Below are positions 1-8,562 of a stretch of DNA of 64,000 nucleotides, in pieces. Where the stretch lies: contig JBARXY010000028.1 in NCBI GenBank assembly GCA_049647585.1, positions 62,001 through 126,000 of the forward strand, read 5' to 3'. Position numbers and translations under genes: made by a program. How positions within the stretch are numbered: the stretch's first letter is position 1; each line of letters begins with the position of its first letter. Source of the DNA: JAGQSZ01 sp049647585 (GTDB lineage Bacteria; Actinomycetota; Acidimicrobiia; Acidimicrobiales; Microtrichaceae). The notes beneath the pieces were generated by a model that saw only the letters and a list, made by a program, of their open reading frames with translations, searched no databases and was not told the DNA's origin.

Positions 1-898
1 TGACCAACGAACCCGCTATGCCTCGGATTACTCCGGCGACCCCCGGGAGAAGGTCGTGGTAGACGCTGCTCTTGCGCCAGTACATGGCAATTTGGCGGTT
101 GGGAACAGGCTCGGAGAAGCGCAGTAGGGACACGTCTTCGGACTGAGGGACCGGCGGTTGTGTCGCAAGCTCCGGCAACAGGGTGACACCGACTCCCGCG
201 GCGACCATCTGGCGGAGCGTTTCCAGGCTGGTTGCCCTGAACCCGCTGCGTTCCGACGCACCGGCGATCTGACAGACCGACAGGGCCTGGTCGCGCAGAC
301 AATGGCCCTCTTCGAGCAGCAGCACTGGCTCGGAGGCGAGTGTCGCAATGCTCACGGAGCGGTCACTATCGGCCAGTCGATGGCTGCTGGGTACCGCCAG
401 CACGAAGTCCTCGGTGAAGAGATACTCCTCATGGAGTTGTTCGTGTCGGATCGGGCGGGCCATCAGGGCAACGTCGAGCTGCCCGTCGCGTAGACGCTGC
501 AGCAGGATCTCGGTCTTCTCCTCCACGAGCAACAGCTCGAGTTTGGGGAACCGGCTGTGTAGCTCCCCGACGACGTGTGGCAGCAGGTACGGAGCCAGGG
601 TCGGGAACAGCCCCAATCGGAGGCTGCCCGACTCTGGATCCTGGGCACGCATTGTTATGTCACGGATGCTGTCCGCATCGGCCAGCATCCGCTTGGCCCT
701 GACCACCACCTCGGCACCGACGTCGGTGAGCATTACTTGGCGAGACCCGCGTTCGATCAGTTCGACGCCGAGTTCCTTCTCGAGCTTCTTGATCTGTGTC
801 GAGAGAGTCGGCTGGCTGACGAAACACGCTTCGGCGGCATTGCCGAAGTGCAGATATTCGCCAACCGCCACCAGATAGTGAAGGTCTCGAAGGTTCAT
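1..898 (-). CDS. oxyR: OxyR-type LysR peroxide-sensing regulator (3-prime end outside window)
   Basis: LysR-family transcription regulator, start ATG at 898; the frame stays open to base 1, so the C-terminus is missing. The N-terminus (MNLRDLHYLVAVGEYLHFG, then SQPTLSTQIKKLE) is the winged HTH. The effector domain contains GHCLRDQALSVC: two cysteines nine residues apart in the same context as the redox pair C199/C208 of E. coli OxyR, followed by FRATSLETLRQMVAAG as in OxyR. By family knowledge, H2O2 oxidises these cysteines to a disulfide and turns the protein into an activator. It lies directly downstream of ahpC-ahpF on the same strand, and an OxyR-like box sits in front of ahpC, so it very probably controls this cluster. 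Confidence 0.9.
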   Translation of the reverse strand, partial: MNLRDLHYLVAVGEYLHFGNAAEACFVSQPTLSTQIKKLEKELGVELIERGSRQVMLTDVGAEVVVRAKRMLADADSIRDITMRAQDPESGSLRLGLFPTLAPYLLPHVVGELHSRFPKLELLLVEEKTEILLQRLRDGQLDVALMARPIRHEQLHEEYLFTEDFVLAVPSSHRLADSDRSVSIATLASEPVLLLEEGHCLRDQALSVCQIAGASERSGFRATSLETLRQMVAAGVGVTLLPELATQPPVPQSEDVSLLRFSEPVPNRQIAMYWRKSSVYHDLLPGVAGVIRGIAGSLV

Positions 899-932
899 GT
901 CGAACTCCGTCCATGGCCGCTCACGGCCGAAC

Positions 933-2531
933 TCAGGCCGGAACCGGCTCGCTCTCGACCGGGACCGAGTTGCGGATCAGGTGGTCGAATGCGCTGAGCG
1001 ACGCAGTTGCGCCGGCACCGAGTGCCACGACGATCTGCTTGTACGGCACGGTCGTGCAGTCGCCTGCGGCGAAGACTCCGGGGATCGAGGTTGCACCCCG
1101 ATCGTCGATGATGATCTCGCCACGGGGAGAGAGTTCGACGTCGCCTTCGAGCCATTCGGTGTTGGGCAGCAGCCCGATCTGGACGAAGATTCCTTCGAGT
1201 TCAATATCGTGGGACTCTCCGGTGGTGCGATCCTCGTAGGTGAGCGAAGTCACCTTGGAACCGTTGCCATGCACCTCTGTGGTTAGCGCGCTGACAATCA
1301 CCTTTACGTTGGGGAGGCTGTGCAGCTTTGCCTGGAGAACCTCGTCGGCCCGCAGGATGTTGTCGAACTCGATCAAGGTGACGTGCTCGACGATGCCTGC
1401 CAGATCGATCGCGGCTTCGACGCCGGAGTTGCCTCCGCCGATCACTGCCACCCGCTTCCCCTTGTATAGCGGCCCGTCGCAGTGGGGGCAGTACGCGACA
1501 CCCTTGTTGCGGTACTCGTCCTCACCGGGGACGTTCATGTGACGCCAACGCGCACCTGTAGACAGGACGACGGTTCGGGCCTTCAACGAGGCTCCGTTCT
1601 CAAGTTCGACCTCGATCAGGTCACCCGGGTTGTCGGCAGGCTTGAGCTTCTTGGCGACCTGGACATCCATAACGTCGATCTCGTACTCACGCACGTGCTG
1701 TTCGAGCGCCACAGCAAACTTGGGGCCTTCGGTGTAGGGCACCGAGATGAAGTTCTCGATGGCGAGGGTGTCGAGCACCTGGCCGCCGAACCGCTCGGCG
1801 ACCACACCGGTGTTGATGCCCTTGCGGGCCGCGTAGATCGACGCGGCCGCGCCCGCGGGACCACCACCGACGATCAGGACATCGAACGGGTCCTTCTCGG
1901 CGAGCTTGGCCGCGGCCTTCGCCGCCGAGCCGGTGTCGAGTTTGGCGACTATCTGTTCCAGGCTCATGCGGCCGGTGTCGAACAGCTCACCGTTGAGGAA
2001 CACCGTCGGCACGGCCATGACCTCGCGGTCCTCGGCCTCGCCGGGGAACACGGCGCCGTCGATTGCTGTGTGGGTGATGTTGGGGTTGAGGACGCTCATC
2101 ACGTTGAGGGCCTGAACCACATCGGGGCAGTTCTGGCACGACAGCGAGAAGAAGGTCTCGAAGTGGAAATCGCCCTCCAGGTCACGGACCGCCTCGAGCG
2201 TTTCCTCGGTCGCGCTAGGGGCGTGGCCACCGACGTGAAGCAGTGCCAGCACCAACGAGGTGAACTCGTGACCCATGGGAATGCCGGCGAAGCGAACTTC
2301 CACATCGGTGCCGGTCCGCCGGATGGTGAATGCCGGGCGGCGACCATCGACGTCGTTTGACGCCTCGTCGCGAACCAGCTCGATCTTGTCGGACATCGCC
2401 GCGATCTCGACCAACAGCTCGTCGAGTTCTGCGGACTTGGGACCGTCATCGAGGGAGGGCACCAATTGAACTGGGTGCACAACCTTCTCCAGGTATGTCT
2501 TCAACTGCGTTGCCAGGGATGGGTCGAGCAT
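933..2531 (-). CDS. ahpF: Alkyl hydroperoxide reductase subunit F
   Basis: Flavoprotein disulfide reductase (532 aa) that passes electrons from NAD(P)H to AhpC. The N-terminal third is a double thioredoxin-like fold with the CQNC redox pair (SLSCQNCPDVV). The C-terminal part is a thioredoxin-reductase-like module with a dinucleotide motif (GGGPAGAAASIYAARKG), the second redox pair in AYCPHCDGP, a second GGGNSGVEAA motif, and a C-terminal FAD motif (GVFAAGDCT). Both CxxC pairs match AhpF rather than plain TrxB. The start was set at ATG 2531 because GAGAGGAG lies 5 nt upstream; an in-frame start 15 nt earlier has no such site. It follows ahpC after a 224-nt gap with a strong hairpin. Confidence 0.95.
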   Translation of the reverse strand: MLDPSLATQLKTYLEKVVHPVQLVPSLDDGPKSAELDELLVEIAAMSDKIELVRDEASNDVDGRRPAFTIRRTGTDVEVRFAGIPMGHEFTSLVLALLHVGGHAPSATEETLEAVRDLEGDFHFETFFSLSCQNCPDVVQALNVMSVLNPNITHTAIDGAVFPGEAEDREVMAVPTVFLNGELFDTGRMSLEQIVAKLDTGSAAKAAAKLAEKDPFDVLIVGGGPAGAAASIYAARKGINTGVVAERFGGQVLDTLAIENFISVPYTEGPKFAVALEQHVREYEIDVMDVQVAKKLKPADNPGDLIEVELENGASLKARTVVLSTGARWRHMNVPGEDEYRNKGVAYCPHCDGPLYKGKRVAVIGGGNSGVEAAIDLAGIVEHVTLIEFDNILRADEVLQAKLHSLPNVKVIVSALTTEVHGNGSKVTSLTYEDRTTGESHDIELEGIFVQIGLLPNTEWLEGDVELSPRGEIIIDDRGATSIPGVFAAGDCTTVPYKQIVVALGAGATASLSAFDHLIRNSVPVESEPVPA

Positions 2532-2700
2532 TTTGACTCCTCTCAATGCACGGTGGACGGGGGCCTCTTCCGGGACGCGGGCCCTACGGCACGCTCGGAG
2601 GCGGGTTCTTCGGTTGGGTTTGCCGGCTGGTTGTCCGGAATCGGGTTCTTGGACGGCGAGTTCGTCGACGGCGTTGATCTCAACGATCTGGCGAATCGGC

Positions 2701-2733
2701 CTGCTGGAACCGGAGGAGATCCGGTTCCAGCAG
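2701..2733 (-). terminator. Strong intercistronic hairpin between ahpC and ahpF
   Basis: A perfect 14-bp inverted repeat (CTGCTGGAACCGGA and its reverse complement) separated by 5 nt begins 22 nt after the ahpC stop codon. No T-run follows on the minus strand, so it is not a classic intrinsic terminator. It is better read as an attenuator or as a 3-prime RNA stabiliser that would give more ahpC than ahpF message. The rest of 2532-2755 has no convincing gene. Confidence 0.6.
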
Positions 2734-2755
2734 CCGTCGTCAACGATGTGTCAGC

Positions 2756-3319
2756 TCAGATCTTGCCCACAAGGTCCAGTGAGGGAGCGAGGGTTTCGTC
2801 GCCCTCTTCCCACTTGGCGGGGCAGACCTCTCCGGGGTGGGTCCGCACGTACTGGGCGGCCTTGATCTTGCGGAGCAGTTCGGCTGCATTACGGCCAATG
2901 CCCTCAGCGGTGATCTCGGCGAACTGGATGACACCGTCGGGGTCGACCAGGAAGGTTCCACGGTCGGCGAGACCCTGACCCTCGCGGAGCACGTCGAAGT
3001 TGGTGGCGATCTGACCGGTGGGGTCACCCAACATCGGGTACTGAACCTTGCCGATGGTGTCGGAGGTCTCGTGCCAGGCCTTGTGGGTGAAGTGGGTGTC
3101 GGTCGAGACCGAGTACACCTCTACGCCGAGCTTCTGGAGCTCTTCGTAGTGGTCGGCCAAGTCGCCGAGCTCTGTCGGACACACGAAGGTGAAGTCTGCG
3201 GGGTAGAAGAAGACCACGGCCCACTTGCCGGCGAGGGTCTGATCGGTGACCTCGATGAACTCGCCGTTGTGGAAGGCGGTTGTCGAGAAAGGCTTGATTT
3301 GTGAGTTGATCACTGGCAT
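2756..3319 (-). CDS. ahpC: Alkyl hydroperoxide reductase subunit C (2-Cys peroxiredoxin)
   Basis: Typical 2-Cys peroxiredoxin of 187 aa, the same length as E. coli AhpC. The peroxidatic cysteine is in DFTFVCPTE and the resolving cysteine in HPGEVCPAKW, so the catalytic cycle looks intact. It reduces H2O2 and organic hydroperoxides in the cytoplasm and is re-reduced by AhpF. Start ATG at 3319 is supported by AAGAGGTG 7 nt upstream. It is the first gene of the ahpC-ahpF-oxyR group, preceded by a readable promoter and OxyR box. It is of the enterobacterial AhpC/AhpF type rather than the mycobacterial AhpC/AhpD type. Confidence 0.96.
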   Translation of the reverse strand: MPVINSQIKPFSTTAFHNGEFIEVTDQTLAGKWAVVFFYPADFTFVCPTELGDLADHYEELQKLGVEVYSVSTDTHFTHKAWHETSDTIGKVQYPMLGDPTGQIATNFDVLREGQGLADRGTFLVDPDGVIQFAEITAEGIGRNAAELLRKIKAAQYVRTHPGEVCPAKWEEGDETLAPSLDLVGKI

Positions 3320-3365
3320 ATCGCTGCACCTCTTGTCTTGGGAACTGTCATAGTTGACATGAATC

Positions 3366-3395
3366 ACTATAGGCAGCTTCCATAGAGGGAGTCAA
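3366..3395 (-). promoter_or_regulatory. ahpC promoter
   Basis: On the minus strand TTGACT (3390-3395) and TATAGT (3366-3371) are separated by 18 nt, a good vegetative sigma-factor promoter, placed about 45 nt upstream of the ahpC start. Its -35 abuts the OxyR-like box. Confidence 0.7.
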
Positions 3396-3431
3396 TCGAT
3401 TCTCCCTATGCGAGTGATAGCCAGACTCAAT
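3395..3431 (-). promoter_or_regulatory. OxyR-like binding site upstream of ahpC
   Basis: The OxyR consensus is four tetramers in the order ATAG, CTAT, ATAG, CTAT with 7-nt spacers. Here ATcG-N7-CTAT-N7-ATAG-N7-CaAT matches 14 of 16 specified bases with exact spacing. It ends on the ahpC -35 element, the usual position for activation by OxyR contacting RNA polymerase. The adjacent gene encodes the OxyR homologue. Confidence 0.7.
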
Positions 3432-3589
3432 CGCCCTGAGTGACATCTGTTCGCTGTGCCGCCATCCGAACCGTGGTAAGAATCATCTCAGGATCACCCA
3501 AGTAGTCGAGATCCAAGCAATTCAGCAGTTTGTTGATCCAGATAGTTGTTGAACAGCCAGATCGGCCAGACACTCAGGGAGACAAGCAA

Positions 3590-4144
3590 ATGCGTCGTAG
3601 AACCTTCGATTCGCTCATGAGCATTGCCGGATTGCTTCTGGCGGCCGTGCTGATAGTTGCAGGCGGCCTCCTCATCTGGGGCCACAACTACATAACCGAC
3701 GAGGTGCACGATCAACTCGCTGCCCAGAAGATTTTCTTCCCGCCAGCAGACAGCCCGGCGGTCGCGGGACCGGACTTCAAGGAGATGCGGCGTTACGGCG
3801 GCGAGCAGCTCCTAACCGGGGCCCAGGCCAGGGTCTACGCGGACGATTTCATTGCGGCCCACCTCAAGGAGTCTGGTGGCGGGCTGACCTATGCGGAGCT
3901 TTCCGCCAAGTCCAACGCCAATCCCGATGATGAGGCGCTAGCCGCCAAGGTCCAGACCCAGTTCCGTGGCGAGACACTTCGCGGTTTGCTGTTGAACGCA
4001 TACGCGTTTGGAACGATGGGCAAGATCGCCGGGATTGCTGCGATCGCGGCATTCATCGGTGGCGGGTTGATGCTGATCCTCTCGGCCCTCGGGCTGTATC
4101 ACAGCCGCAAGACGCCACCGGAACAGGAGATTCTGGTCGACTGA
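3590..4144 (+). CDS. Two-helix membrane protein of unknown function
   Basis: I do not recognise a named family. The 184-aa product starts at ATG 3590 with GGGAGA 8 nt upstream. An N-terminal helix (LMSIAGLLLAAVLIVAGGLLIWG) is followed by a roughly 100-residue soluble segment and a second helix near the C-terminus (IAGIAAIAAFIGGGLMLILSALGLY) with a short charged tail. Both ends are therefore probably cytoplasmic and the middle outside. It is divergent from ahpC, with about 270 nt between the two starts, and could be part of the same stress response, but no motif shows that. A 12-bp palindrome (GGCTCCGGAGCC) at 4150-4161 just after the stop may help end transcription. Confidence 0.7.
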   Translation: MRRRTFDSLMSIAGLLLAAVLIVAGGLLIWGHNYITDEVHDQLAAQKIFFPPADSPAVAGPDFKEMRRYGGEQLLTGAQARVYADDFIAAHLKESGGGLTYAELSAKSNANPDDEALAAKVQTQFRGETLRGLLLNAYAFGTMGKIAGIAAIAAFIGGGLMLILSALGLYHSRKTPPEQEILVD

Positions 4145-4245
4145 ATACCGGCTCCGGAGCCCAGCGGCGGTTCTCGGCTCTCATGCGCCAGCGCTCCGGC
4201 ATGTGCAGGCGGGGTGCGGTAGATAGCTCCGAGGGACGGCTCGCC

Positions 4246-6810
4246 TCAGGACCGGGCCGGACTTCGTGTCAGGTACACCTGCGATTTTGACCCGTCTCCG
4301 GAGTCAACAAGATTTGATGCATTTGACCCGAATGCGATGTACCTGCCGTCACTGCTGATCGTTGGCCGATAGGACGGGTTGTTCGCCTCCAAACCGCCGA
4401 GACCTAATGAAACGCGGCTCGTGACCAAGTGTTCGACGTCAAGAACGAACACATCCTCCCAACCACTGGAATCACCGCTTACGAGATTCTTTGCAACAGA
4501 GGAGTACGCAACAAAACGACCATTGCCGCTTATTGCGGGACCGGCTGAGAAGTCATCCGCCTCAAGACCACCGTCGGCTATCGACACTCGGGTAGTCACG
4601 TCAGTCACGGTGTCCCGGAGGAACACGTCGGCCCGGCTGTTCACGTCCCCGGAGACAAGATTCGAGGCTGTCGACCTGAATACAACGAGTCTGCCGTCGT
4701 TGCTTACATCAGGGCTCTCGGATATGCCGTCACCGACAATCCCTGCGCTTGACCGGGACACCAGAGTGGTAGTTCCGCTCGGCAGGTTGCGGTGAAAGAC
4801 GTCGGGGTGCCCATTCGTATCGCCGATAACCAGATCGGTAGCGAAGGATTGGAAGACCACGGAATTGCCATCGCCACTGATCATTGGAGCGCTCGACGCG
4901 TCGTCACCCTGCGCCGCTGAGCTTGACAAAGAAGTTCGTGAAGTCGATCCGTTGATCGTGTCTCGAACGAACACGTCGCTCGAACTGTTCGTATCGCCTA
5001 CGACGAGGTTGGTCCCCTCGGACGAGAACGCTATGTAGCGTCCGTCGTCGCTTATCGAAGGACTCAGAGAGGTGTCGTTGCTCTCAACGCCGCTACTCGC
5101 GACCGAAGCTCGACTGGTCGTCGCCGTATCGCGGTCGTGAACGAAAATGTCCACCTTGTTGTTCAGATCACCGTCAACCAGATTTCGGGCCGCCGACTCG
5201 AACACCACGTAACGACCATCGGCCGAGATATTGGGTGCGCCGGAGTCCCGGTCTCCCTGCAACCCGGCGCTCCCGACCGAGACCCGTGTGGTCACCTTGG
5301 TCTGGGAGTCGTGCACGAACACGTCCTGATATCCGTTCGTATCATCGGCGACGAGGTTCGTGGCCCTCGATGCGTATGCGGTGAATCTGCCGTTGCCACT
5401 GAGCGAGGCATCGACTGAATCGATGGTTCCCCCAGCGCCATCAGGTGCAACAGAAATCTGCGTTGTGGACGGGTCGCCCTTGGTGGGCACAAAGCCCGGG
5501 AGCCAGCCGAAGACATCGACTACCAGGTGGGTTCCCGTCGAGTTGTAGATCGTGATCCTGCCGCTCAGCCCCACTGTTGCAACCACTAGGTTCGCGGTCG
5601 TCTGTCCCTTGTTGAAGTTGAGATTGGACGCAACGGGACGGGCGTCGCCATCAGAGAACACGGTCGTGTAGCCGCTGTTGATCGGCTCGGTGACCGTGAC
5701 GTTCAACACCACCGCGCTGCTGCGGGTCGGCGCCGCGTCGCGACCCGCAACCTGATAGGACCTCGGTCCACTGAACGATCCATCGCCCAAGTCATTCCCA
5801 TCGATGGTCGACCGACCGCTGCGGGTATCGACAAGTCGAGCTGGCTTGAAGCCGGTGAAGTCCGACTCGGCTGGGAACCAGCCCATCACGTCGACGACCA
5901 GGTCGGTACGGGCTGAGTTGAACATCTGGATAGTTCCGTCGGATCCGACCTTGGCGATCACCAGGCTCGCCTTGTCAAGGTTCTTGGTGAAATTGACGTT
6001 GGAGGTTGTCGGACGGGTTTCCCCCGTCGGATAGACGGTCGTGTAGCCACTGAGTGCCGCCCGGGTCGAAGTCACATTCAGGACCACCGATCCAACTCCG
6101 AGAGCAGGCACTCCCCCGCGACCAGTCACCTTGACCGCGCGGTTCCCCGTGTATGCGCCCTTGCCGGTCTCGAGGTTGTCGATCGTCTTGCGGTTGGGTC
6201 GCGTGTCGGTCAGGCGTGCCGGATTGAGGGAGGTGTAGTCGGCGTCAGCCGGTAGCCAACCGGATACATCGACGATCACGTCGGCGACGGCCATGTTGTA
6301 GATGGTCAACGAGCCGGTGGCGCTGAGCTTGGCCACAACGGCATTTGCAACGGTTGCCCCCGCAACGAAGTTGAGGTTTGAGGCATTCGGCCTGGTGGTT
6401 CCCGTCGGAAAGACCGTTGTGTAGCCCACATGCGTGGGATTCGTGACGGTGAGGTTGACCACAACCGCCCCGGCTCCTGTGGGAACCCCTCCCCGGCCTG
6501 TCACCTGGACATCCCTCGACCCGGCAAACTTGCCGGTGTTGGCGAACAGCCCGTCCTGTGTGACGCCGCTGGGCCTGGTGTCGAAGATTCTCGCAGGGGT
6601 AACTCCGGTGTAGAGCTGGGTCTCGTAATCCCCTGACGCAACCGCGGCGGCACGTCCGCTCGTGGATTTTGTCGACTCTGTTGACTCTGACAACACCGGT
6701 ACCGGATCCGTGATGGGCTCGAGCAAGTTTCCAGAAGCCGCTGCGGGGAGCACCAGGCTCACCGCACTAAAAACTGTTGAGAACGCGAAAATAGAACGCA
6801 GCCGGCCCAT
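4246..6810 (-). CDS. Large secreted protein: three beta-rich repeats plus seven-bladed TolB-like propeller
   Basis: An 854-aa exported protein. Start ATG 6810 was chosen over ATG 6837 because GGAAGGGTGA lies about 8 nt upstream. Residues 1-26 are a signal peptide ending AAASG. Residues about 66-437 hold three repeats of roughly 120 aa, each opening with PARxxDTR, containing GYTTVxPxG and SNxNF, and ending VVDVxGWxP; this repeat is common in secreted actinobacterial proteins. Residues about 450-854 hold seven blades of the form SxDGRYxxFxS...NLVxGDxN...DVFxxD, a WD40/TolB-like propeller. A role in surface binding of carbohydrate or protein is plausible but not shown. No wall anchor is visible. 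Confidence 0.85.
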   Translation of the reverse strand: MGRLRSIFAFSTVFSAVSLVLPAAASGNLLEPITDPVPVLSESTESTKSTSGRAAAVASGDYETQLYTGVTPARIFDTRPSGVTQDGLFANTGKFAGSRDVQVTGRGGVPTGAGAVVVNLTVTNPTHVGYTTVFPTGTTRPNASNLNFVAGATVANAVVAKLSATGSLTIYNMAVADVIVDVSGWLPADADYTSLNPARLTDTRPNRKTIDNLETGKGAYTGNRAVKVTGRGGVPALGVGSVVLNVTSTRAALSGYTTVYPTGETRPTTSNVNFTKNLDKASLVIAKVGSDGTIQMFNSARTDLVVDVMGWFPAESDFTGFKPARLVDTRSGRSTIDGNDLGDGSFSGPRSYQVAGRDAAPTRSSAVVLNVTVTEPINSGYTTVFSDGDARPVASNLNFNKGQTTANLVVATVGLSGRITIYNSTGTHLVVDVFGWLPGFVPTKGDPSTTQISVAPDGAGGTIDSVDASLSGNGRFTAYASRATNLVADDTNGYQDVFVHDSQTKVTTRVSVGSAGLQGDRDSGAPNISADGRYVVFESAARNLVDGDLNNKVDIFVHDRDTATTSRASVASSGVESNDTSLSPSISDDGRYIAFSSEGTNLVVGDTNSSSDVFVRDTINGSTSRTSLSSSAAQGDDASSAPMISGDGNSVVFQSFATDLVIGDTNGHPDVFHRNLPSGTTTLVSRSSAGIVGDGISESPDVSNDGRLVVFRSTASNLVSGDVNSRADVFLRDTVTDVTTRVSIADGGLEADDFSAGPAISGNGRFVAYSSVAKNLVSGDSSGWEDVFVLDVEHLVTSRVSLGLGGLEANNPSYRPTISSDGRYIAFGSNASNLVDSGDGSKSQVYLTRSPARS

Positions 6811-6942
6811 CAAGTCACCCTTCCAGAACGATGTCAACGCGCAGTCTCGTAGAGACAGGCGGGGACCTTAGGGTGCCGAAATCACCAAGGTGTGGATGCC
6901 CACCCGGGTCGAACCGTCCGACCGCGCAGCACGGACGTCCGA

Positions 6943-8562
6943 TCAGGTGACGTCGCGGCCCTCGAAACCGAGGACGGCGAGCCAACCAACGACCAGAGCG
7001 GAACCCAACAGGACACAGACGTACCCGACGCTGATGCCGTTGTTCAGCGGATCGTTCGCCGAGAAATAGTGCCACGGTGAAACCAATGCCCAGCGAGAGA
7101 ATCTTTGCGACAACGGGAGGATCGCCTGGACCAGATAGGCGACCAAAGCCAGGGCGATCGAGAGCCCCACGGATAGCTTCGACGACAGACGCGACGCGAA
7201 CGCCAGGCCCACCATCCCGAAGAAAATCCCGAGCGCCGCCAGATGAAGCATCGCTCCCACAATTCCCCTCAGCCCAAGGCCCAGCCCACCGATCGCAGAT
7301 CCGCCCGCAAGGCCAACACCGGTGATTGCACAAATGACCACGGCCACCACCGCGATCGTCACGGCGGTCGATATGACCACACTGGATCTCCGGACTGGAT
7401 GGCCCAACAGGACGACCAGGCGGCGACGCTGGATCTCTCCTGCGAGGGAACCTGCCGCTATGGCGGTGCTCACTCCGATGACGGTGAGCGGAGCAAGGAT
7501 CGAAAGCAATTCGGCGTTGATCCACCCGGATCCCGATGCCAGATCGGTGCTGCCGATGAAGCCGGCGAAAGAATCAGGCAGATCCTTGAAGACATCGGCA
7601 AGGGTTCCCTTCAGACCCGGATACATCGCTCCCACCCCGAAACTCATCAATGCCAACGACACTCCGGTGACCAGCGTCAATGACGATCGGTTCCATAGCG
7701 AAAAGGTGTAGACACCGCTGATGCGTGGACGGACGAGCCGACTCAATCGTGGCGGGAGTTTGAGTCTCCGGCGGGTGGATCCGGCGCCCAGGTCTCGACG
7801 GTCGATCGCCACCAATCCCGCCGTAAGACCCACTGCGCCGATCGACAGGAGAACCGACAGATGGGCCACATCCAGTCCGGATACCAAAGGGTCAGACCCG
7901 TCGTAGTAGTACCACGGAGATGCCTTGGCCAGGTTCTCCCAACCCTTGATCAGGGGGAAGAGCGACTTCACCAGGTAGGCGACGACTCCGACCCCACTGC
8001 TGACTCCCAGTGCCAAGGTCGTCGATCCCGTGGCTGCAGAGATCGCCAGGGCGAGCATTGCGAAGGCGATCCCCAGACCAGCCGCCAGCAGACAAGTTGC
8101 GCCCAGATCCACAGTTCTCACCCCGGTGTCGACGAAGAAGCCGCCGGCCATTGTGAAGGCCATGGTCAGCGCGGCCGTGACCAACACGTGGCCGACTGCG
8201 GCTAGCGCCTTTGCGCCGAGAACCCCACGGCGGGAGATCGGCTGACCGAAGAGGAGGGTCGCGGTCCCGTCGCGCTCCTCCCCAGCCCCGGCCGCGACTC
8301 CGCCGGAGATCCCGACGACGAGAACGACTATCGGTACCATCAGTCCGAAGACTTCGCTCAGTACGTAGTTGACTCCGCTACCGGCAACGCCGATCAGCGA
8401 ACGCAGCGCCTCCGGGAAGCCGGCCACCATCGCCTCGGTATCGATGCCAAGGCCCTGATAAATGAACAGAGCTGCGATGATCAGGACGCCGATGCCGGAT
8501 CCTGTCACAACGGACATCGTCAAACGGTCACGGAACGCCCGTCTGATCACTTCAAGATGCAT
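6943..8562 (-). CDS. ABC-2 type exporter permease, internally duplicated
   Basis: A 539-aa, very hydrophobic protein whose two halves repeat each other: each starts with a short cytoplasmic arm and a helix and contains a segment with IAAGxxAGE/GAGEERDGTxxLLxGxPxxR. It thus looks like two fused six-helix ABC-2 permeases forming the whole membrane part of an exporter. The start overlaps the end of the upstream ATPase gene by 11 nt, which implies translational coupling and an obligate partnership. The substrate is unknown; relatives export drugs or peptides. Confidence 0.85.
   Translation of the reverse strand: MHLEVIRRAFRDRLTMSVVTGSGIGVLIIAALFIYQGLGIDTEAMVAGFPEALRSLIGVAGSGVNYVLSEVFGLMVPIVVLVVGISGGVAAGAGEERDGTATLLFGQPISRRGVLGAKALAAVGHVLVTAALTMAFTMAGGFFVDTGVRTVDLGATCLLAAGLGIAFAMLALAISAATGSTTLALGVSSGVGVVAYLVKSLFPLIKGWENLAKASPWYYYDGSDPLVSGLDVAHLSVLLSIGAVGLTAGLVAIDRRDLGAGSTRRRLKLPPRLSRLVRPRISGVYTFSLWNRSSLTLVTGVSLALMSFGVGAMYPGLKGTLADVFKDLPDSFAGFIGSTDLASGSGWINAELLSILAPLTVIGVSTAIAAGSLAGEIQRRRLVVLLGHPVRRSSVVISTAVTIAVVAVVICAITGVGLAGGSAIGGLGLGLRGIVGAMLHLAALGIFFGMVGLAFASRLSSKLSVGLSIALALVAYLVQAILPLSQRFSRWALVSPWHYFSANDPLNNGISVGYVCVLLGSALVVGWLAVLGFEGRDVT

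Noticed and set aside
1482..2360. 292-codon open frame antisense to ahpF
   Set aside because: Lies fully opposite a clear AhpF gene, product is Gly/Glu/Val/His-biased as in antisense of GC-rich coding DNA, no RBS or motif.
2543..2743. 66-codon frame between ahpC and ahpF
   Set aside because: Pro/Ser-rich, spans the hairpin, no RBS, no recognisable domain.
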